Origin: Fimbriimonadaceae bacterium
Lineage (GTDB): Bacteria > Armatimonadota > Fimbriimonadia > Fimbriimonadales > Fimbriimonadaceae
Reading direction: 5' to 3'
Assembly (NCBI GenBank): GCA_019638675.1
Contig: JAHBTE010000001.1
Span: 652,605 to 716,604, forward strand
Length of the DNA stretch: 64,000 nt
Shown here: positions 1-9,561 of the stretch, one piece after another
Layout: every line of letters begins with the position of its first letter
How positions within the stretch are numbered: the stretch's first letter is position 1
Program-made: the position numbers and the translations under genes
The notes under the pieces: model-generated
What the model saw: only the letters and a program-made list of their open reading frames with translations
What the model was told of the DNA's origin: nothing
The model's database searches: none

Positions 1-9
1 GCGGCAAAA

Positions 10-45
10 GGCGGAGAACCTCCGCCAACTGGGTCGGGCCCAGTT
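10..45. other. Two tandem hairpins of unknown role
   Basis: Two perfect 7-bp stem-loops lie back to back. The first pairs 10-16 with 20-26 around a 3-nt loop, and the second pairs 27-33 with 39-45 around a 5-nt loop. No long T-run follows, so this is not a typical intrinsic terminator. It could be the end of an upstream transcript outside the window, part of a structured leader for the gene at 168, or the 3' part of an RNA gene cut by the window edge. I do not recognise an RNA family. Confidence 0.4.
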
Positions 46-167
46 TGCTCGCTCAACCGGCGCAGTTCACTAGATGAGTCAATCTCATGAATGTCCAGAT
101 TACCGCGCACCATCAAAATGGAGCGTCAGGTACCCTCAATCGTCAGTTCTTTGGCGGAGCAAAAACG

Positions 168-1595
168 GTGGCAGAACAAAAAAATAGAATCAACTTGAAA
201 GGAGCAATTCTTCTTGCCGCTTTCACCCTTCCGGGTATTTTGACCGCACAGTCTCAGTCCTGGGAAAAGTTGGTCACGCCCGGCCTCACCTACCGCATGG
301 AGATTGATCTTGGTTTGCCTCGTGTGATTCACGCTTACCGTTACACGCCAGGATCAGGCAAGGTTTATTCCCGGCCCGAACTCGCTGGCCAATCCATCTA
401 CGGGCCGAACGATGCCACTAAAGGTCGGCAGCCAATTACAACCACGATCCGAGAAGCGGGTGCGCTTGCCGGAATCAACGCTGACTTCTTTCCTTGGTCG
501 GGTGACCCGATCGGGCTCATGATTCGAAGCGGCGAAATGCTCAGCCTGCCATATCCCAACCGAGCATCGTTTGCATGGGGAGCTAACTACAGCTACGCCG
601 GGCCCGTCACAACCACGCTCACGTTTGGCACTGGTGCGGCGGCTAAGCCAATTCCAAATCTGAACCAAGACCTTGGCGACAATCAAATCGGCTTGTTTAC
701 TTCTTCGGCGCTTATGGCGAAGTCCAGCGTGATTGGTAACTACGCTCTGATCGCGACCGACCAAACGCTCAAGTTCAATGGAAAAGTAACCGGACGGGTT
801 GAACTCATCACACCTGACTTAACAGTCGCGGATATTAAGCCTGGTCAGATGATTCTTGCAGGGACAGGCAATAAGAAAACCGATATTGCGGCTCTTAAGC
901 CGGGCGATACGATTACGATTACTGCGAAATCCACACAATTGAGTGAGAAAGCGATTCATGCGGTTGGTGGCGGGCCTTTGCTTGTGAGCAAAGGAAATGT
1001 GGTCTTGAATACCAAAAAAGAGAATTTTTCCGACTCTTTCAGTCTGACTATGCATCCACGCACCGCTATTGGTGCGACGAAAGAAGGTGACCTTTGGCTC
1101 GTCGTTATCGATGGTCGTCAAGCAATGAGTCGGGGGTCGAGCCTGGATGAACTCGCGAGAGTGATGCAGAGGCTTGGATGCCAAGAAGCGATTAACTTAG
1201 ACGGAGGAGGAAGTTCTACCCTGGCTCTAGGCTCGATTCCTCTTAACCGACCGAGCGACAGCGGAGTTGAACGAGCGATCTGCAATAGTGTCCTCTTGTT
1301 CGGTGAAATGCCGGTTCCCGATCCAAACGCGATATACGTGATCAAGGGTGTTCCCAACATCGAAGAAGGACAAAGCGCCACCTATGCAGTCATCAACCAA
1401 CTAGGCGAACGGGTTCCACTAAACGATGTGATTTGGGCAGCCCAAGGTTCCGCGTGGATTGACCAGTCCGGGGTTCTACGTACGCTCACTCCCGGGCCAG
1501 CTGTGATCTCAGCTTGGATCAAGGGCTCGGTTGTTTCAGTTCAAATTGATGTCAAAGCTCGTGGAACGACGCCTCCTCCTAAGGCTAACGGCTGA
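168..1595 (+). CDS. Secreted phosphodiester glycosidase family protein (NAGPA/DUF2233)
   Basis: This predicted exported protein has about 475 residues. The C-terminal half carries the phosphodiester glycosidase (NAGPA/DUF2233) core: HPRTAIG, then LWLVVIDGR, then NLDGGGSSTLAL, which is the family's signature. Members remove sugars linked through phosphodiesters; the substrate here is unknown. A bacterial Ig-like segment follows at the C-terminus (about 80 residues) and the protein ends in a Pro/Lys tail. The reading frame is open from ATG 87, but I prefer GTG 168: GGAG lies 8 nt upstream, and the product then starts with a short basic segment, a hydrophobic stretch (AILLAAFTLPGILTA) and a plausible signal-peptidase site. 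No operon partner is visible; the next gene begins 83 bp downstream. The family call is firm and the start is moderately sure. Confidence 0.85.
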   Translation: MAEQKNRINLKGAILLAAFTLPGILTAQSQSWEKLVTPGLTYRMEIDLGLPRVIHAYRYTPGSGKVYSRPELAGQSIYGPNDATKGRQPITTTIREAGALAGINADFFPWSGDPIGLMIRSGEMLSLPYPNRASFAWGANYSYAGPVTTTLTFGTGAAAKPIPNLNQDLGDNQIGLFTSSALMAKSSVIGNYALIATDQTLKFNGKVTGRVELITPDLTVADIKPGQMILAGTGNKKTDIAALKPGDTITITAKSTQLSEKAIHAVGGGPLLVSKGNVVLNTKKENFSDSFSLTMHPRTAIGATKEGDLWLVVIDGRQAMSRGSSLDELARVMQRLGCQEAINLDGGGSSTLALGSIPLNRPSDSGVERAICNSVLLFGEMPVPDPNAIYVIKGVPNIEEGQSATYAVINQLGERVPLNDVIWAAQGSAWIDQSGVLRTLTPGPAVISAWIKGSVVSVQIDVKARGTTPPPKANG

Positions 1596-1678
1596 TAATC
1601 TGAATTTAAGGTGAAACCGTAACCCTTTATCCCAGTAGTTAATACGGGAAGAGGCATTCGTGCCATAACAAAGAAGCC

Positions 1679-4600
1679 ATGTTGATATCAACCATTGCAG
1701 CAATGGCGCTGGGACAATCGCTTACCGACGAAGTGAGACTTCTGCGGTATCCGGACGTTCACGGTGACCAAGTTGTTTTCGTTTACGCATCCGATCTCTG
1801 GATTTCTAGCACTTCGGGAGGAGTTGCTCGGCGACTCACTTCGCACCCAGGTTTAGAGTCCAATCCGAAGTTTTCACCCGACGGCAAATGGATCGCATTT
1901 AATGCCGCATATGATGGCAGTAACGACGTGTTTGTCATACCATCTACTGGCGGGGAGCCGCGACGCCTGACTTACGAACCAACCAGTGAGGTTGTCAAAG
2001 AGTGGACACCTGATGGAAAGAGAATTGCCTATGTTTCCAGCTATGGAAACTTCACAACCCGGATGCCAAGACTCTGGTTTGTTTCGGTCGAGGGCGGCAT
2101 TGCTGAACGAACTGAGATCGCTGAAGCATACGACGTTTCCTTCAATTCCGACGGTTCAAAAATGGCTTATAACCGCAAGCTGAGCCACTTGTTTAACTGG
2201 CGGCGATATCGCGGTGGTACGCAAGGAAAAGTTTCTTTTTGGGATTTCAAGACAAAAAGTTATAGCGAACTGCCTATCGGACTTGAAAACAACTACTTCC
2301 CAATGTGGGTTGGCGATAACGTTTACTTCTTGAGTGACAAAAATCAGTCGAATATCAACCTGTACGTCTACAACACAGGTAATAAACGAACTGAGCAACT
2401 CACTCAGTTCACCGATGGTGATATTCGATGGCCAAGCACCGATGGCAAGACCATCGTTTTTGAACGCAACCTGAGACTTCATACGTTCGACCTTGCGACA
2501 AAACAAATCAAAACTCTCGATCCACGCGTAACGGGCGACAACATTTCCATGCGCCCACGGTATATGAACCTCAGCAATCAGGTGAGCAATTATGCTCTTT
2601 CGCCAACCGCAAAAAGGTTGATTGTCGAAGCGAGAGGAGATATCTTCTCTGTTCCAGCCACCTCAGGTGAAACCCGGAATCTCACTGAAACCGATAACGC
2701 CCGCGAGCAAAACGCAAGCTGGAGCGACGACGGCAAGTACATCTACTACATGACGGATAAGAGCGGCGAGCAACAAATCGTCCGCCAAAACCAAATGGGA
2801 GGCGATGAGGAAGCCATTTCCACTCCGTCCAGCCACAAAATCGCCAGTTATTCGTTGGCGCCTGGTTCACAAAAACTGTACTACACGACAGTTGACTTTG
2901 AACTGTTCGTGATGGATGTTGCTGGCGGAACACCGAAGCTTGTTTACAAAGATATGGCTTCGCCTCCATCTGCGAACTGGTCTGCTGACGGCAAATGGTT
3001 GACCTACTCGAAGAATATGCCGAATCTACAAACATCCATTTGCTTGTATGAATTGGCAACCGGAAAAGAGCATGCGGTCACTCGCGGATTCTTCGGCGAT
3101 GCATCTCCTTCATTTGACCAAAACGGCAAGTATCTGTACTTCATTTCTGGTCGAGATTATGCGCCGAACCAAGGCGTTCTCGGGCCTCACCTGGAGCAAA
3201 GCGGAATTCAACGTGCCTACTTGGTAACTCTGGCTAAATCAACTCCGAACCCGATGCGGCCGGAAGAAGATGAAGAACCAATTGAAGGTCAAGATTCCGG
3301 GGCAAATGCACCTGCTGGAGAAATGGTCGTTGATATTGACGGCATTGAAGGGCGAATGCTCGCCTTGCCTTATGCGCCTGGCAGCTTCTTCGGAATCATT
3401 GGCCTGCGCAACAGTGCGCTTGTGGTTTCACAAGAAGGGCTAAGCATTTACAACATCAGGACTCGCCAACCAGCCCCAATGATGCCTCTGCCACAAGGCT
3501 TGGCGTTCAACAAGGACATGACAAAAATGGCGTACAAGATCGGCAATACCATTGCGATTACCGATGTTCGCCCTGGAGTACAAGTGGGAGCTGGAGCGGT
3601 TAACCTCAGCCGAGTCGGCAAAATGGTGGATCCAAGCATCGAGAACAAGCAGATGTTCTGGGATGTATGGCGATACGAACGAGATCAGTTCTACGATCCT
3701 CAAATGCTCGGCCTCAACTGGAAAGCTATCGGCGACCGATACGCAAAGATGCTTCCTTACGTTGGCGACCGAAGTGACCTCGACTACATCATCGGCCAAC
3801 TGATCGGTGAACTCGGAACTGGACACTCCTACGTCACTCCAGGCCCGGCCGGATCTGATCCGATGAGCCCGGCCGCAGGTCTACTTGGCGCAGACTACGC
3901 TGTTGTCGGCAACAACGTCAAATTCGCGAAAATCTACAGAGGCGTTAACTACGTTCCAAACTCAGTTGGCCCTCTCGGAGCAATCGGCGTCGACATTAAA
4001 GACGGCGAGTACCTGCTTGCGGTTGATGGCAAACCAGTTACCGCTAAAACTGGCGTGACGGAGCATCTGATTGGCAAAGTTGGACGAAAAGTTGAACTCA
4101 CTGTCAACGATTCACCTTCAAACGTCGGAGCCCGCAAGGTCTCCGTTTATCCTGCGATTGACGAGTCAAATCTTCGCTACGAAACCTGGGTGGAAGAGCG
4201 ACGCCAAATGGTTGAACAGATGAGCGGCGGAAAAATCGGCTACATCCATGTACCCGATACCAACGTTCAAGGAATGATCATGTTCATTCGCGGCTACATG
4301 GCGCAAATGGATAAGCAAGCCTGGGTGATTGACGAACGGTACAACGGTGGCGGTTGGATTCCAACCTTCTTCATCAACTACCTGCAAGCTCAAGTGACCA
4401 ACGTAATCGCTCCACGACATGGTGCTGATGTTGGCCTTCAGCCATCTCTCAACGGTCCGAAAGCGATGCTGATCAACGAGCACGCTGGTTCAGGTGGAGA
4501 CTTGTTCCCGTACCTGTTCAAGAAAGCCGGTGTCGGCCCGCTGATCGGTAAGCGAACCTGGGGTGGCTTGGTTGGTATCCAAGGAACTTACGGTCTGATC

Positions 4601-4834
4601 GGCGGCGGTGGAGTCACTTCGCCAGCATTCGGAATCTACGATCCAGATACTGGCAAGTGGATCGCCGAAAACACTGGGGTTGCCCCCGATATTGAAGTCG
4701 AAGATGACCCTGCTCTCGCGGCAAAAGGTCAAGACCCTCAGCTAAGCAAAGCAGTTGAATATCTGCAAAATGAGCTGAAAAAGGGATCGAAAACTTACAA
4801 AACCCCTGACAAACCAAAAGTTGGCGGAAATTAA
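1679..4834 (+). CDS. Tricorn protease homologue (S41 family)
   Basis: At 1051 residues this matches the length of archaeal tricorn (about 1070). Two TolB/WD-like beta-propeller halves span about residues 20-310 and 320-620, with repeated SPDGKWIAF- and WSADGKWL-type blades. A helical C1 region, a PDZ-like domain (about 750-835, IGVDIKDGEYLLAVDGKPV) and an S41 catalytic core follow. The catalytic candidates are His716 in GTGHSYV and the nucleophile Ser938 in HAGSGGD. Tricorn-type peptidases degrade peptides left by larger proteases. The N-terminus (MLISTIAAMALGQS) resembles a short signal peptide without a basic start, so export is possible but uncertain. An in-frame stop upstream limits longer starts. 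A strong terminator follows the gene. Confidence 0.93.
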   Translation: MLISTIAAMALGQSLTDEVRLLRYPDVHGDQVVFVYASDLWISSTSGGVARRLTSHPGLESNPKFSPDGKWIAFNAAYDGSNDVFVIPSTGGEPRRLTYEPTSEVVKEWTPDGKRIAYVSSYGNFTTRMPRLWFVSVEGGIAERTEIAEAYDVSFNSDGSKMAYNRKLSHLFNWRRYRGGTQGKVSFWDFKTKSYSELPIGLENNYFPMWVGDNVYFLSDKNQSNINLYVYNTGNKRTEQLTQFTDGDIRWPSTDGKTIVFERNLRLHTFDLATKQIKTLDPRVTGDNISMRPRYMNLSNQVSNYALSPTAKRLIVEARGDIFSVPATSGETRNLTETDNAREQNASWSDDGKYIYYMTDKSGEQQIVRQNQMGGDEEAISTPSSHKIASYSLAPGSQKLYYTTVDFELFVMDVAGGTPKLVYKDMASPPSANWSADGKWLTYSKNMPNLQTSICLYELATGKEHAVTRGFFGDASPSFDQNGKYLYFISGRDYAPNQGVLGPHLEQSGIQRAYLVTLAKSTPNPMRPEEDEEPIEGQDSGANAPAGEMVVDIDGIEGRMLALPYAPGSFFGIIGLRNSALVVSQEGLSIYNIRTRQPAPMMPLPQGLAFNKDMTKMAYKIGNTIAITDVRPGVQVGAGAVNLSRVGKMVDPSIENKQMFWDVWRYERDQFYDPQMLGLNWKAIGDRYAKMLPYVGDRSDLDYIIGQLIGELGTGHSYVTPGPAGSDPMSPAAGLLGADYAVVGNNVKFAKIYRGVNYVPNSVGPLGAIGVDIKDGEYLLAVDGKPVTAKTGVTEHLIGKVGRKVELTVNDSPSNVGARKVSVYPAIDESNLRYETWVEERRQMVEQMSGGKIGYIHVPDTNVQGMIMFIRGYMAQMDKQAWVIDERYNGGGWIPTFFINYLQAQVTNVIAPRHGADVGLQPSLNGPKAMLINEHAGSGGDLFPYLFKKAGVGPLIGKRTWGGLVGIQGTYGLIGGGGVTSPAFGIYDPDTGKWIAENTGVAPDIEVEDDPALAAKGQDPQLSKAVEYLQNELKKGSKTYKTPDKPKVGGN

Positions 4835-4857
4835 CTTTTCACCCTAAAAAGTTAACA

Positions 4858-4898
4858 GAAACCTCCGAGGATAAAACCCGGAGGTTTCCGTATTTTTG
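4858..4898 (+). terminator. Intrinsic terminator after the tricorn homologue
   Basis: A perfect 10-bp stem (4858-4867 with 4879-4888) has an 11-nt loop and is followed by a short T-tract at 4892-4897. It lies 24 bp after the stop of the tricorn gene and ahead of the PilB-like gene, so it separates the two transcripts. Confidence 0.85.
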
Positions 4899-4953
4899 CG
4901 GGGGCCGATTCTTCGAAGTCAGGTTTTTGATTTTGGAGAAGGACTGAAACACA

Positions 4954-7900
4954 ATGGGTGAAAAGTTTAGTTGGGATCGGTTACTCAAGCGCGGCAAAGA
5001 TAGTGCCGCTGAGGATAACACTATTGAAATTGTCCCGGAAGCTCCGGCAGGGTTAGGCCCGGTTGCTCCACTTGGAGCGAGCAAACCAGCTCCGAAGCCG
5101 CAATCGGCACCACCGCAAATGACAGCTCCTCCGGTTGCCGACAAAGACCGTGCGCCATTAGTGATTGATTGGAGTGAGTACCAACAGCTTGAGGCAAACG
5201 CTCCGGCCGACGCCCCTGAAGCCACCCTTCCTCCGATTGAGGTTCCTAACATGGAAAACCCAGTTGCACCACCAACACCAGCCGAAGTAGCTCCGGTCGC
5301 TGAGATCAACGACCCGGCAAAAGAAGGATTCTGGGAAAAGCTCAATTCTGAAACTACGGAAGCATTCGGCAATCCAAACGTTGCTATGCGCCGGGCAGAA
5401 GCCCTCACACCTAAGCCTCAAATTGCAGGATGGGATGACGTTGACCTTACACCTAGTGAAAAGTCTGTTGCCGATCCAGTGACGAATTCTATTTCTGTGC
5501 CCGAGTACACCCCGCGGGATCCGAAAGAAATCGAACAAGCGATTCAGTCCATTTCTCAGAGTTCAGCGTGGGAAGACGCTAACGCCGAAGCGCCAGCTCC
5601 GACTCAACCTCCTGCGCCAATCGAAGTTACACCAACCGTCAACGAGGCTGCTGCCCCACCAGTAGAGTTGCCACCAGTTTTTCAAACTCCACTGGCAGAA
5701 GAAGTTCCTTTGGTTTCTTCAACGGAGCAACCAGCGGCGGATGCTTTCCACCCTTACGTTGATCCGAATACTCCCGCTTGGGGAGAGCCGATGGCATCAA
5801 CTCCGCCTGTAGAAGCAGTTTCATCTGAGCCTCCAGTAACAGAAGTTCCGACCGTTTTCAATCAAGCAGACCAAATTGCGTTTGAACCAGAAGCTCGGGT
5901 TGTAGAGTCGATAGTTTCCCAACCACCGGTTGAAGAATCCCCAGTCGGGGAGAGTGCACCTTTCGTTGAGGAACCTGTGCAAGAAGTTCAAAACTCAATT
6001 GCGCCAGTAGCGGAAGTTTTTGAATGGCCCGTCATTGCTGAAGAACCAACGGTTGCAACTAACCAAGATGCGACCAATTGGAATGCAATAGAACAGCCAA
6101 TTAACGAGAATTTTGAACCAGCGGATGAGCAACCAACCGAATTGGTGAGCGAATTTGTTTGCCCTCCACTGGTGCCAGAAGAAAACGGATTTCAAATTCA
6201 AAATCCTTGGGAAAACGGTGAAGAGACCGATCCAGTTGCCGGATTTGTTCCTGCCCCTGTAGTCGAAGAACCCGTTTCGACAGAGCCAGAAGCAATCGTT
6301 GCTCCGCAGCCAGTGATCGAAGAACCAGTCATCACTGAACCTGAAGCAATTGTCGCTGATCCTCAGCCAGTTATCGAAGAGCCAGTTGCAGAGCCTGAGC
6401 CAACTGCAATTGAAGAGTCATTTGATGCAGAGTCATCAAATGAGACGGAAGCAGAGGCTATTACGGAATATCAGCAGTACTTAGCAGTTCCCCCATCAGT
6501 TGAACCAGCGACTACCACCGAACCAGCCGCTTCCAGTGAAGGCAATTTCTGGGATTCGATTCTTGGTTCTAATCAAGCTCCGGCAACTGAAGAACCGACT
6601 GACTCTGAGCCAGAAGATCAGCCAGTCCATAATTCTACACCCGCCCGCTCTGACCTTCCTGATGAATACACACATATTCCGGAAGATAAGAAGCAAGAGG
6701 AAGTTGCCAAAGATAGCCGCATCGGCGAACTGTTGGTGAACCACAAGCTGGTTAGCCAGGGTCAAATTGAACGCGCGATCAAGCGTCAGCAAGAAACCAA
6801 CGAAAAGCTTGGGCAAATCTTGATCTCTATGGGAATCATGACTGAGCGTCGCTTGCTGCAAGTATTGGCCGCTCAAAAGGGTGTGAGCCCTTGGCATCTG
6901 GAAGAAGATCGTCCGTCACAAGATGCGATTCGATTGCTTCCCCAAGAGATGTGCCGCGTATTCCAAATGTTGCCAGTTGCAGTTCGCGGAGACTTGCTCT
7001 TGCTGGCAATGCGAGACACAAGCGACGCAGAAGCAATTGAAGCCGTGCGACTTCACACCAAAAAGCGTGTTGAGCCTGTGCTCGCCGACGAAGCACGATT
7101 AGCGTTCCACATCGACCGTGCGTTTGGCGTTGCGGCTCAGCGGAATGCTGTGGCTGTAGATGAAATCGTACAGAACGCGTTGGAAACCATCGCTCAAAAT
7201 GCTGATGATGAAGCTGAATTAGAACCACACTTCAACGGCCCGAATACGATGCCCGTCAATGCTCTGGTCGATCAAATCGTGCTTGATGCAATTCACGCAG
7301 GAGCCAGCGATGTCCACCTCGAACCTAGCCACAACAAAGTCGAAGTTCGATACCGAATCAGCGGTCGATTGCGAACAGTCCGTGAACTTCCGCTTGAGCT
7401 CAGTGAACTGGTTGTTGCTCGATTGAAGTTCATCGGTCACCTAGACGTCAACGAAACTCTGGTACCTCAAAGCGGACGCGTTTCGGCAGACTTTGGGAAC
7501 CACGCAGTTGACTTCAAAATCAGCGTTTTGCCGAATCCACATGGTTCACGAATCGTATTGCGACTACTTGACAGATCACTTGGTCTAAAAACTCTTGATG
7601 AACTCGGTTTCGAGTCTGAAAATCTCAAAATGTTCCGAGACCTCATCAATAGACCATACGGTCTATTTGTAATCGCAGGCCCAACTGGGAACGGAAAAAC
7701 CACAACCTTGTACTCTGCACTTGGCGAATTACAAGATTCCGGTTTGAACATCATGACCTGCGAAGACCCGATCGAATTCGACCTGGTTGGCATCAACCAA
7801 ACCGAAGTAGACAGAACTCAGGGTTTGACCTACGCTACACAACTCAAGGCCATTCTTGAGCAAGACCCGGACGTGATTCTGGTTGGTGAAATCCGAGATC

Positions 7901-8448
7901 GCGAAACCGCCGAAGTAGCAGTCCGAGCTGCTATCAGTGGTAAGAAGGTTTTCGCGACCCTTGATACGAATGATGCAGCTGGTGCTGTGCCAAGGCTCAT
8001 CGAATTAGGCGTAGAGCCAGCGATTCTTGCGACTGCACTCAATGGAATCATGAGCCAGCGGTTACTCCGAACTTTGGATTCAGAAACTAGAGCGCAATCG
8101 CATGCAACTGCAGAAGAAAAAGAACTCCTGCGCGTCGCCTTTGGTGTTTCAGACATAGAAGAACTTTGGCGAGCTACCGCAAACGGAGAATCGGACGGTT
8201 ACGCTGGACGATGTGCCGCGCACGAAATCTTGCCAGTCACTCCAGAAGTGGCACGGTTGATTGCTGAACAAGCGACCTGCGAAGAAATTAAAGAGTTGGC
8301 GGGTTACTACGGTTATCTGCCAATCCAGTACGACGCTCTTAACCGAGTTGTCGCTGGTCAAACATCGCTTGAAGAAGCTCAGCGAAACATCGCATTCGAT
8401 ACATTCGAAAAGCGAGAACTCGCCCGCAAGCTTGATCAAGCAAGCTAG
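4954..8448 (+). CDS. PilB/GspE-like secretion or type IV pilus assembly ATPase with a very long acidic/proline-rich N-terminus
   Basis: This 1164-residue protein is about twice the usual PilB/GspE length. Residues 1 to about 580 are low-complexity, rich in Pro, Glu, Ala and Val, with near-repeats. Residues 589 to about 725 form an MshEN/GSPII_E N-terminal domain (RIGELLVNHKLVSQGQIERA). The rest is the hexameric ATPase: Walker A GPTGNGKTT at 909-917, the Asp box around EDPIEFDL, and Walker B DPDVILVGEIRDRET. Two departures from the family are visible. The His box reads ATLDTNDAAGA, with Asp1004 where His is usual. The tetracysteine zinc motif expected after QRLLR is absent. The domain layout fits a pilus or type II secretion extension motor. 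No other pilus assembly gene lies nearby; a pseudopilin-like gene lies at 42.8-43.7 kb. GAPDH follows after a terminator. Confidence 0.88.
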   Translation: MGEKFSWDRLLKRGKDSAAEDNTIEIVPEAPAGLGPVAPLGASKPAPKPQSAPPQMTAPPVADKDRAPLVIDWSEYQQLEANAPADAPEATLPPIEVPNMENPVAPPTPAEVAPVAEINDPAKEGFWEKLNSETTEAFGNPNVAMRRAEALTPKPQIAGWDDVDLTPSEKSVADPVTNSISVPEYTPRDPKEIEQAIQSISQSSAWEDANAEAPAPTQPPAPIEVTPTVNEAAAPPVELPPVFQTPLAEEVPLVSSTEQPAADAFHPYVDPNTPAWGEPMASTPPVEAVSSEPPVTEVPTVFNQADQIAFEPEARVVESIVSQPPVEESPVGESAPFVEEPVQEVQNSIAPVAEVFEWPVIAEEPTVATNQDATNWNAIEQPINENFEPADEQPTELVSEFVCPPLVPEENGFQIQNPWENGEETDPVAGFVPAPVVEEPVSTEPEAIVAPQPVIEEPVITEPEAIVADPQPVIEEPVAEPEPTAIEESFDAESSNETEAEAITEYQQYLAVPPSVEPATTTEPAASSEGNFWDSILGSNQAPATEEPTDSEPEDQPVHNSTPARSDLPDEYTHIPEDKKQEEVAKDSRIGELLVNHKLVSQGQIERAIKRQQETNEKLGQILISMGIMTERRLLQVLAAQKGVSPWHLEEDRPSQDAIRLLPQEMCRVFQMLPVAVRGDLLLLAMRDTSDAEAIEAVRLHTKKRVEPVLADEARLAFHIDRAFGVAAQRNAVAVDEIVQNALETIAQNADDEAELEPHFNGPNTMPVNALVDQIVLDAIHAGASDVHLEPSHNKVEVRYRISGRLRTVRELPLELSELVVARLKFIGHLDVNETLVPQSGRVSADFGNHAVDFKISVLPNPHGSRIVLRLLDRSLGLKTLDELGFESENLKMFRDLINRPYGLFVIAGPTGNGKTTTLYSALGELQDSGLNIMTCEDPIEFDLVGINQTEVDRTQGLTYATQLKAILEQDPDVILVGEIRDRETAEVAVRAAISGKKVFATLDTNDAAGAVPRLIELGVEPAILATALNGIMSQRLLRTLDSETRAQSHATAEEKELLRVAFGVSDIEELWRATANGESDGYAGRCAAHEILPVTPEVARLIAEQATCEEIKELAGYYGYLPIQYDALNRVVAGQTSLEEAQRNIAFDTFEKRELARKLDQAS
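6253..6420 (+). repeat. In-frame Pro/Glu repeat within the PilB-like gene
   Basis: Three imperfect copies of a unit reading roughly EEPV-x-EPEAIVA-x-PQPVI lie in tandem in the linker of the PilB-like protein (about residues 434-489). The units are similar at DNA level but not identical. The region probably forms an extended, acidic, flexible tether. Confidence 0.75.
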
Positions 8449-8464
8449 TGAAAAAAAGAGTGGT

Positions 8465-8501
8465 AAAGCCGCCCAGCAAACAGTGTTGGGCGGCTTTCCT
8501 A
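8465..8501 (+). terminator. Intrinsic terminator after the PilB-like gene
   Basis: A perfect 11-bp GC-rich stem (8465-8475 with 8487-8497) has an 11-nt loop, followed by a short T-containing tail (CCTATTT). It starts 17 bp after the stop codon and precedes the GAPDH gene. Confidence 0.78.
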
Positions 8502-8545
8502 TTTAATAACCGTGCATCAAAGTAGAATCAACAAGTAGGAAGAAA

Positions 8546-9556
8546 ATGGCAGTCAAAGTTGGGATTAACGGATTTGGTCGCATTGGGCGGCTTTCATTGC
8601 GAACACTTCTCGCACGCTACAAAGGGGATGTAGACGTAGTTGCGATCAACGATCTGGTTGATACGGAGACCAACGCTCACCTATTCAAATACGATACGGT
8701 TTACGGGCCGTTTAACGGAACCGTTAGTCACGATGCCGACAGCATCACGGTTGACGGTGACCGCTTCAAAGTCTTTGCCGAAAAGGATCCAGCCAACATT
8801 CCTTGGGGTGATTTAGGTGCGGATATCGTTATTGAAAGCACCGGATTCTTTACCGACGCGACAAAAGCTTCCGCTCACATTACAGCTGGTGCCAAGAAAG
8901 TCATCATCAGTGCTCCGGCAAAGAATGAAGATGTCACGTTGGTTCTCGGGGTTAACGACAATATGTACGACCCAGCTAAGCACCATGTGATCAGCAACGC
9001 AAGCTGCACCACAAACGGATTAGCTCCGGTAGCGAAGGTTTTGCACGAGAGATTTGGCATCGAAAAAGGGCTGTTGACCACGGTTCACGCCTACACCAAC
9101 AGTCAGGCGACTGTAGACACGGCACGAAAAGGCCTCCGCGATAGTCGGGCCGCCGCAGAGAACGTTGTTCCCAGCAGCACTGGAGCCGCTAAGGCGGTTG
9201 GATTGGTCATTCCAGAGTTGGTCGGCAAATTCACGGGAATGGCGTTCCGCGTTCCGGTTCCAACTGTCAGCGTAGTTGACTTCACAGCCACCCTGAGTAA
9301 AGTTGCAAGCGCGGCAGAAATCAACGCGGCGATGAAAGAATACGCCGATGGCCCAATGAAAGGAATCCTGCAGTATTCCGACGAAGAGCTCGTAAGTAGC
9401 GACCTCAAAGGAAATACTTACAGCTCAATTTTCAGCGCGGTTGACACTGTCACCTTAGATGAAATGGTGAAAGTCGTTGCTTGGTATGATAACGAATGGG
9501 GATACAGCTGTCGAATCGCTGATCTCACCAAATTCATAGCCGATAAAGGACTGTAG
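8546..9556 (+). CDS. gap: Glyceraldehyde-3-phosphate dehydrogenase, type I
   Basis: The enzyme oxidises glyceraldehyde 3-phosphate to 1,3-bisphosphoglycerate in glycolysis, or the reverse. The length of 336 residues is normal. The N-terminus carries the Rossmann signature [13 protein letters not shown]. The active site is [15 protein letters not shown], with the catalytic Cys. Later blocks ([22 protein letters not shown]) are conserved. An acidic residue after the second beta strand (INDLVD) suggests NAD preference. A good ribosome-binding site (AGGAAG) stands 5 nt before the ATG. The gene follows a terminator and is probably cotranscribed with the small membrane protein that starts 5 bp after its stop. 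No pgk or tpi is adjacent. Confidence 0.98.
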   Translation: MAVKVGINGFGRIGRLSLRTLLARYKGDVDVVAINDLVDTETNAHLFKYDTVYGPFNGTVSHDADSITVDGDRFKVFAEKDPANIPWGDLGADIVIESTGFFTDATKASAHITAGAKKVIISAPAKNEDVTLVLGVNDNMYDPAKHHVISNASCTTNGLAPVAKVLHERFGIEKGLLTTVHAYTNSQATVDTARKGLRDSRAAAENVVPSSTGAAKAVGLVIPELVGKFTGMAFRVPVPTVSVVDFTATLSKVASAAEINAAMKEYADGPMKGILQYSDEELVSSDLKGNTYSSIFSAVDTVTLDEMVKVVAWYDNEWGYSCRIADLTKFIADKGL

Positions 9557-9561
9557 AAACC

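Noticed and set aside
6253-6420. Possible CRISPR-like array
   Set aside because: The repeats are in frame, imperfect, contiguous without spacers and encode a Pro/Glu linker.
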